From Cyrtodaria siliqua (lineage: Eukaryota > Mollusca > Bivalvia > Adapedonta > Hiatellidae), in contig JAWPHD010000089.1 of the NCBI GenBank assembly GCA_037043455.1, forward strand, positions 1-64,000: a stretch of DNA of 64,000 nt, written 5' to 3'. Below the pieces are notes generated by a model, which worked only from the letters and a program-made list of their open reading frames with translations, searched no databases and was not told where the DNA came from. The position numbers and the translations under genes are program-made. Positions 57,668 through 64,000 of this stretch are shown one piece after another (position 1 is the first letter of the stretch; each line of letters opens with the position of its first letter).

Positions 57668-58859
57668 CTGACTAACAGATTATAATGGTTGGTATCTGTA
57701 TATAGTTCAGTTTTATATAATTGATGGGATTCAAATTTTGACACTTTTATAAAGATAAATTGGCTTAAGGTTGACGTATCTCGCTCGGTGCAAAATATTA
57801 ATTGCTGCGTTACATCTTAATAATAATTATAATTCAATTAAATCGATCACTGCAATTCTCATGATGATAACACTAAAAATCTCATAAAAAAATCCTGCAA
57901 CTTTAAAATTGTCATTAGTTCATGAGAAAGACTATCTGTGAGAAAAGCTATCTGCGAGAACCACTATCAGTGAGAATGAGCTTTTAATTGTTAAATCGTT
58001 ACTGTGCTATGATTTAAACTCATCAACACTGAAATTGATGACATTTTTATGATGTTCGTGAGAAAGAATGAATGACATTTTCCCATTATTATTATATTGC
58101 CGCGTTTAATGAACAAACTTTTATGATATTAAAGAACAACGATATTCTTCAGCCTATTTTACAAGATTAAGATTGAATGAAATGACACATGTAAATTAAT
58201 TACTGGCAACTCTTCTTGAACAAAATCAAATTTTCAGGTTGAAGTCTTGAACTGTTTTAACCATAGCCTCTGTGTCTCCAAAAATTGTTTTAATTGTGTA
58301 AAATACATGTATAAAAGTCACTGATGACTCACTGGAGAAACATTTCCAATATTTACACTGCAAGTTTATTAAATTGCCTATAACCGATAACATTGCTCTT
58401 TATCATCCAACATTATTAAAAATTGAAAATGATACATCAAAATGGAATAACATTAAGAGTTATGTCCCTTGTTTATGGCTTTTTCTGATTTAAGTGGCAA
58501 GAGTTATAGACCTTCAATGGCTCTGTTATTTTATTTAATTATCTGGTAAACAAAGAAATATCATACCAGAAAGTCTCAAACAGTTGGCAGACATCATAAC
58601 TGATGAAGAATCCAGTATTGTAGGATAATAAATATGCAATAAATTTTAACAGGTGTTATTAATATCCTGGCAGGAGAGAGCAACAGATAAAACAGCACTT
58701 CCACCTGGTACATTGTATTATTTTCATGGTCATGTTTCTCTTTTTGCACCAAGCAATAGGTGTTTTGATTGGCTGAAACATTTCCTTAATTCGCAATGAC
58801 TATATGAAGATAAAATATATTATATTAGGATTTAGAAGACAATCAACGAATGTTGTTTA
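57668..58859. other. No feature seen
   Basis: AT-rich unique-looking DNA. Confidence 0.4.
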
Positions 58860-58996
58860 ACGGCTCATCAACACATTATAGGTTATTTAGAGCCGCCCCA
58901 GAGAGAGGGGAAGGATACATAGGAATCTGCATAGAACCGTGCCCTACTCTTATTATCAAATAGATTCCTATGGTTCTTTAACGTGCTCGGAGGAAT
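58860..58996 (-). mobile_element. tRNA-derived SINE, 5' truncated
   Basis: Inverted copy of the 22894-family tail: TTAGAGCCGCCCCAGAGAGA, GGATACATAGGAATCTGC, TAGATTCCTATGGTTC, CGTGCTCGGAGG. Confidence 0.82.
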
Positions 58997-59412
58997 TCAA
59001 GTCTTACAACATTCTTCTCCAAAGTATATGTGTTTGTCATTTAATACAAGAATGGACCTTTTAATGGAAAAAATAAAAGCAAAATTTGAAAATCATAACG
59101 ACATTCCTGGGGTAAGATAAAGATGTTTATGAAGTTTCATGAACATAGGTCAAATATGTTTGAAGTTATGGCCAAGGTCAGGTTGCAGTTTAAGTGTAAC
59201 GGACCGATGGCAGCGACAGATGACGACAGAGGACGGACAAAGAGATCCCTACATGGCTGCCATGCTACACAGGAGACACGAAAAGGTAACATCAACAGTA
59301 CTGCTACTACTGGTATGAATAACAAGTTATCTTCTTTTTCTTTTCTTTTTTTGATACGTTAAATGTTTCTCTAAGCTGCATACCATATGTTTAAATAATC
59401 CATTGAAAAGTG

Positions 59413-59601
59413 TGTTTGTTTGTTTGTTTGTTTGTATGGTGTTTTACATCATTTTCAAAACATGTAAGGTTATATATGACAGTCAATTTTTTGTGGTGGA
59501 GGTAGACCACCAACTTTTCCTGGGTAGAACCATTACTGTACACCTCCCGCCATCCGTAAGAATCGACACTTCCTCACTTACAAGTCGAGCTCTCAGTAGG
59601 G
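59413..59601 (-). mobile_element. tRNA-derived SINE, family 2 (inverted, truncated)
   Basis: (TTTG)n tail, GGTGTTTTACATCATTTTC, GTGGAGGTAGACCACC, CACCTCCCGCCATCCGTAAG, AGTCGAGCTCTCAGTAGG. The tRNA head is missing. Confidence 0.85.
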
Positions 59602-59708
59602 AAAAAGCTCAACAGTATGAAATTCATAGCTAGTACAACATTTCCAATCCCCAAGCTGCCTAGATTTCAAAGTCATAGGCAAGTGTTGTACGTCTTTAAT
59701 CACAGGGT

Positions 59709-60422
59709 GACCACAGGAATCTCAAAATAAAATTCCCTGATATTTCCCTGATATTTCCCTGATTTTTCCCCTGAAGATTTACCACCTCCATCCTGCCCTT
59801 ATAGACAGACTTTCACTTTTTTTAAATGTCTTTATTTCATAGTCGAACACTTTAAGCAATGAATACCATCTAAAATGTTTATAATTGATGTATCAATATG
59901 GAAATCATTTTCATTGGGGAAAAAATCATTAAAGTTCTCTGGCCATGTTTTGTTTGATGAACATGTTCATGTTTATTTAAATCGACATCAATACACAACA
60001 ATAGATATTTACAATTCACACATTGCAATATCTGAGAAAAGGGAGAATGGATTTTATTTGATGACGTAAAATGCAGTCACGCAGTGGTAAAAGTAGTATC
60101 TAAGTCAATTGCAAATAATACTTATTTTTACATACAACTCAGAAGCAGTTTTAAATATATGTTTCTCTCCGGGACTATCAAGAAATGTTCAAATGATGTT
60201 TAAGAGTTAAATTTGTTAATAGATAATACTAGAAAAAGGGTGGCCATTCATCATTAAACTTTTCTTTTTATTCTGCCAGAAGAGTGTCATTGTGTAAGTT
60301 AATGCAGAACTTTTCCCCTGATTTTTGCTTTCTTTTTTCAAATTCCCTGATTTTTTCTGGCAGGGAATATGTTTTAGCCATTATCCCCATTTCCCCTGTT
60401 TTCCAGAATCTGTGGGCACCCT
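59709..60422. mobile_element. hAT-like MITE, CAGGGTG..CCACAG ends
   Basis: Left CAGGGTGACCACAGGAATC, right inverted CAGGGTGCCCACAG. Subterminal TTCCCTGATATTTCCCTGA at the left and CTGGCAGGGAATATG at the right. Same family as 4371-6539. No clear TSD here. Confidence 0.8.
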
Positions 60423-60904
60423 GTAATAATGAATGACCTCACCCACCCAGGTGTGAGATATCTCAGTTCTGCACATCTCTCCTCACCTGTCATCAATTAC
60501 TTCTACCCACCAAGAATAACAATACAACAGAAATTGCTAACATACAAGTGAATAGCAGCAAAAACCAATATAAGACAACTGTTTCATGAGCTCTATAGTG
60601 ATGAATATAAGAATCCTGCTGAGCTGTGAGTTCACCTCCGAAAAAGGTCATTACAGAATGACTGAATGATTGAATAAATAAATGAAAAGATAAATGAGTG
60701 TTGGTAGAAGCAATATTTGTTATTGACCAGATCTCTATATAAAACAGATTTCAGATGTCCTAACAAGAAACAATGAATATTTAACCTTTTCTCCCAACTC
60801 ACATGTTAAATAAGTAAACAGATTTTGAGTTCACAAGTCACAGAAGTGTTTAGTATGTGAATCAAATTTCACATTAACCTTTAAATTATTCTGAGTAGAA
60901 AGTG

Positions 60905-60985
60905 ATAAAAGTCAAACAGGAAATATAGCATTCATTGAACACAGTCAACCAAAAATATACATTGACAACAAACAACAATTACAAC
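60905..60985 (+). mobile_element. Left half of the 55262-type element
   Basis: AAAAGTCAAACAGGAAATAT, AGCATTCATTGAACACAGTC align to the left half of 55262-55462. The right half is at 62137-63362, displaced by the insertion at 60983. Confidence 0.6.
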
Positions 60986-62127
60986 TAGAATTATCACTGA
61001 AAGTGATTAATACCCCACAATACCGCCTTGTCACATGAACATGGCAACCACAAGAAAACAATGGTAGGGCCACATGTTATTTCAACATTAGAAATCCGGC
61101 CCTCCCGCTACAAAATATTAATACAATTTAGACAATGGCAAACAAATTATTTAACTACAAAATATGAAATAAACAGGAAAAAAAAATAATGAGAGAGAGA
61201 GAGAGAGAGAGGGGAGAGAGGAGAGGAGAGAGCGAGGGGAGAGAGGAGAGGAGAGAGAGAGAGTTTTCAATATTGTTAGTGATCAGGGAAGAGGACTAAC
61301 ACAAATTTGCATGTTACACCTTTGAAGTCAAAGATGTATATGTGTAATAAAAAGAGACATGGTCATGATAAATTGTTTAAATTTAATACAAACCCAAATT
61401 AGCAGGTTCCTCAGAGTTGACTGTAGCATTTTTTTGGAAAAATTCTAAGTTGAAAAGGGGCCATAACTCCATCAAAATTCGTGGTATGTAACCAAAGTCA
61501 TAATTGACCTGTATTTTATGGTCTTAAACCCGTGTACCAAAAATTATTTAAATCCGTCGACCCTTTCATGAGTTATCATCCGGACACCGTTTTTTGGGCA
61601 AATTCTAAGTTGAAAAGGGGCCGTAACTCCGTCAAAAATTGGTGGTTTGTAACCAAAGTCGAACTTAACCTGTATTTTATGGTCTTAAACCCGTGTACCA
61701 AAAAATATTTAAATCCGTCAACCCTTTCATGAGTTATCGACCGGAAACCATTTTTTGGGCAAATTCTAAGAGGAAAATGGGCCATAACTCCGTCAAATAT
61801 TGGTGGTTTGTAACCAAAGTCGAACTTGACCTGTATTTTATGGTCTTAAACCCATGTACCACAAATTATTTAAATCCGTCGACTCTTTCATGAGTTATCG
61901 TCCGGAAACCGTTTTTTGGGCAAATTCTAAGTTGAAAAGGGGCCATAACTCCTTCAAAAATGGGTGGTTTGTAACCAAAGTCGAAATTGACTTGTATTTT
62001 ATGGTGTTATACCCGTGTACCAAATATTATTTAAATCCATCAACCCTTTCATGAGTTATTGTCCGGAAACCAACAGACCGACCGACTTACAGACAGACCT
62101 GCGGACAGACCGACAAGCTCACTCCTA
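60983..62127 (+). mobile_element. Pearl/HINE-like element with four ~161-bp cores
   Basis: Starts AACTAGAATT plus hairpin ATCACTGAAAGTGAT. CCATAACTCC marker at 61461, 61621 (CCGTAACTCC), 61782 and 61943: period 160-161. Each core has TTGGTGGTTTGTAACCAAAG and CCTTTCATGAGTTATC. Ends in an ACAGACAGACC-type microsatellite. A (GA)n tract lies at 61190-61265. Confidence 0.8.
61190..61265 (+). repeat. (GA)n microsatellite
   Basis: GAGAGAGAGAGAGAG with GGGGAGAGAGGAG interruptions. Confidence 0.97.
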
Positions 62128-62189
62128 TAATTATAATTACAAGGATACATAATTACAAGGATAAAATTAGATATATGTATTACAGTATA

Positions 62190-63300
62190 AAGTATAAAAG
62201 TAGATCTATAAAAGTATAAAACATATATAACAAAGTATAAAAATAGATACAAAAGTATGAAATATTTATAACTTAGTATAAAAGTAGATATAAAAGTATG
62301 AAAGATATATAACAAAGTATTAAAGAACATGCAAAGATATGAAAGATATATAACAAAGTATAAAAGTAGATACAAAGTATGAAAGATATATAACAAAGTA
62401 TAAAAGTAGATATAAAAGTATGAAAGATATATAACAAAGTATTAAAGAACATGCAAAGATATGAAAGATATATAACAAAGTATAAAAGTAGATACAAAGT
62501 ATGATTGAAATATATATAACAAAGTATAAAAGTACATATAAAAGTATGAAAGATATATAACAAAGTATAAAAGTAGATATAAAAGTATGAAAGATAAATA
62601 ACAAAAGATATCCAACAAAGTATAAAAGTAGATGCAAAAGTATGAAAGATATATAACAAAGTATAAAAAAAGGTATAAAAGTATGAAAGATATATAACAA
62701 AGTATAAAAGTAGATATAAAAGTATGAAAGATATATAACAAAGTATAAAAGTAGATATAAAAGTATGAAAGATAAATAACAAAAGTATAAAAGTAGATAT
62801 AAAAGTATGAAAGATATATAACAAAGTATAAAAGTAGATATAAAAGTATGAAAGATATATAACAAAGTATAAAAGTAGATATAAAAGTATGAAAGATATA
62901 TATACTTTTAACAAAGTATAAAAGTAGATATAAAAGTATGAAAGATATATAACAAAGTATAAAAGTAGATATAAAAGTATGAAAGATATATAACAAAAGA
63001 TATCCAACAAAGTATAAAAGTAGATGCAAAAGTATGAAAGATATATAACAAAGTATAAAAGTAGATATAAAAGTACGAAAGATATATAACAAAGTATATA
63101 AGTAGATATAAAAGTATGAAAGATATATAACAAAGTATAAAAACAGATATAAAAGTATGAAAGATAAATAACAAAAGATATCCAACAAAGTATAAAAGTA
63201 GATGCAAAAGTATGAAAGATATATAACAAAGTATAAAAATAGATATAAAAGTATGAAAGATATATAACAAAGTATAAAAGTAGATATAGATATATAAAAG
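62190..63300 (-). repeat. 41-bp minisatellite, ~1.1 kb
   Basis: Unit AGTATAAAAGTAGATATAAA then AGTATGAAAGATATATAACAA, 41 bp, ~27 copies with small indels (ACAAAAGATATCCAAC variants). All minus frames stay open, giving long Tyr/Phe/Ile/Leu-only peptides; these are not proteins. Confidence 0.97.
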
Positions 63301-63362
63301 TATACGACACAACAAACATAATAGGCAAAATACGTAAAACACAAAGATGATCATGTATATAA
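63298..63362 (+). mobile_element. Right end of the 55262-type element
   Basis: GTATACGACACAACAAACAT then CACAAAGATGATCATGTATA aligns with 55398-55460. Confidence 0.65.
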
Positions 63363-63373
63363 GAATATAAACA

Positions 63374-63800
63374 AGGGCACTGCCTGGCGGGGCATAAATG
63401 CCCATCATTGGCAAGGTTATTTTTTAAGTTCCAGGTGAAATCCTTTTCAAAGGGAAATAATTAAAAAATATATGAATCAGTGAGTTATGGGCCTTTATAA
63501 GATGTATTCATTGGATAATGTTGAATATATCTACTAATTTTTTTTTAAAGTTATTAGTCACAATCACTTGTATAAAAGGCAAGGTTAAGTTCCTGGTTAG
63601 TTCCAGGTTAAACATTTTTTGAAAGGGGAATAATTCAAAAAGTATGAACCAGTTAGTTATGGGCCTTTATCAGATGTATTCACTTGATCATGCTGAAGAT
63701 GGGTACAATATTTCATTGTTGCAGACCTTAAACTTCGATAGTTATTAGCCACTATCAGTTGTCAGGTAAAAGTTAATAGGCAGATAAATGGATGGATGTT
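63374..63800 (+). mobile_element. Pearl/HINE-like element with two ~171-bp cores
   Basis: Starts AACAAGGGCACTGCC with hairpin GGGCATAAATGCCC; marker GTTATGGGCCTTTAT at ~63484 and ~63656; ends near AGGCAGATAAATGGATGG. Confidence 0.6.
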
Positions 63801-64000
63801 CTCATTTTTCAGGTTTATGAGCTTTTCTCCCCTTACATGTTTTTTGCAGTATGTGTAGGTGAACAGTACAAAGAGTTAAACAAAAGTGCTAAATGGCAAG
63901 GAGCCCGAGCATTTTTTTCAGAAATGTAGTCCAGACACATCTACTGGTGTTTATCAGGAAGTTTTAATTTGTCTTCAGTCGAGTAATTATGGTATGTGCC

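Noticed and set aside
62273..63414. Long minus-strand frames of 168-351 codons
   Set aside because: They translate the 41-bp minisatellite; only a few amino acids, repeated motif, open in several frames.

Overview
Animal nuclear DNA, AT-rich, intron-containing and dominated by repeats. The repeat types point to a bivalve mollusc: tRNA-derived SINEs with a 'GGGCAAGACAC' body motif, pearl/HINE-like elements built from ~150-325 bp core repeats that end in GACA/ACGG microsatellite, and many short terminal-inverted-repeat (TIR) elements. Organism assignment is an inference from repeat style and from one protein, not from a database match. There is no sign of a prokaryotic operon, virus, rRNA gene or CRISPR array.

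One gene can be supported with confidence. On the minus strand, 39602..39539 encodes a signal peptide and 15511..15380 encodes the first half of an immunoglobulin domain of the nephrin/Kirrel (irre cell recognition module) family. The two exons join in phase 1 across a ~24 kb intron. Exon 1 carries a probable 5' UTR up to about 39875 with a short upstream ORF. The rest of the gene must lie left of position 1, because I find no further exon in 1-15379. So most of this window is intron 1 (15512-39538), the start of intron 2 (1-15379) and upstream DNA (39876-64000).

Layout. 1-15379: MITEs of several superfamilies, three of them nested at 10695-12097, a TSD-flanked SINE at 9976-10198 and an unplaced 205-codon ORF near 13.0-13.6 kb. 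15380-15952: Ig exon followed by a 35-bp minisatellite that reiterates the exon's own 3' splice region. 18545-27685: a nest of elements inside elements, with a ~7 kb transposon-like insertion at its core that itself contains a small exon-like locus. 27700-39540: SINEs, pearl-like elements, PIF/Harbinger-like MITEs and recent short tandem duplications. 39540-46000: exon 1, a CRE-like site cluster and three large palindromes. 46000-64000: microsatellites, a SINE with clear target-site duplication (TSD), a 1 kb 11-bp minisatellite, and a 1.1 kb 41-bp minisatellite in a second copy of the element that interrupts the first.

The most informative signals are the two-exon gene start, the splice-site-derived minisatellite, the layered insertion history, and the consistent TSD classes (TWA, TTAA, TA and 5 bp) that sort the short elements into families.
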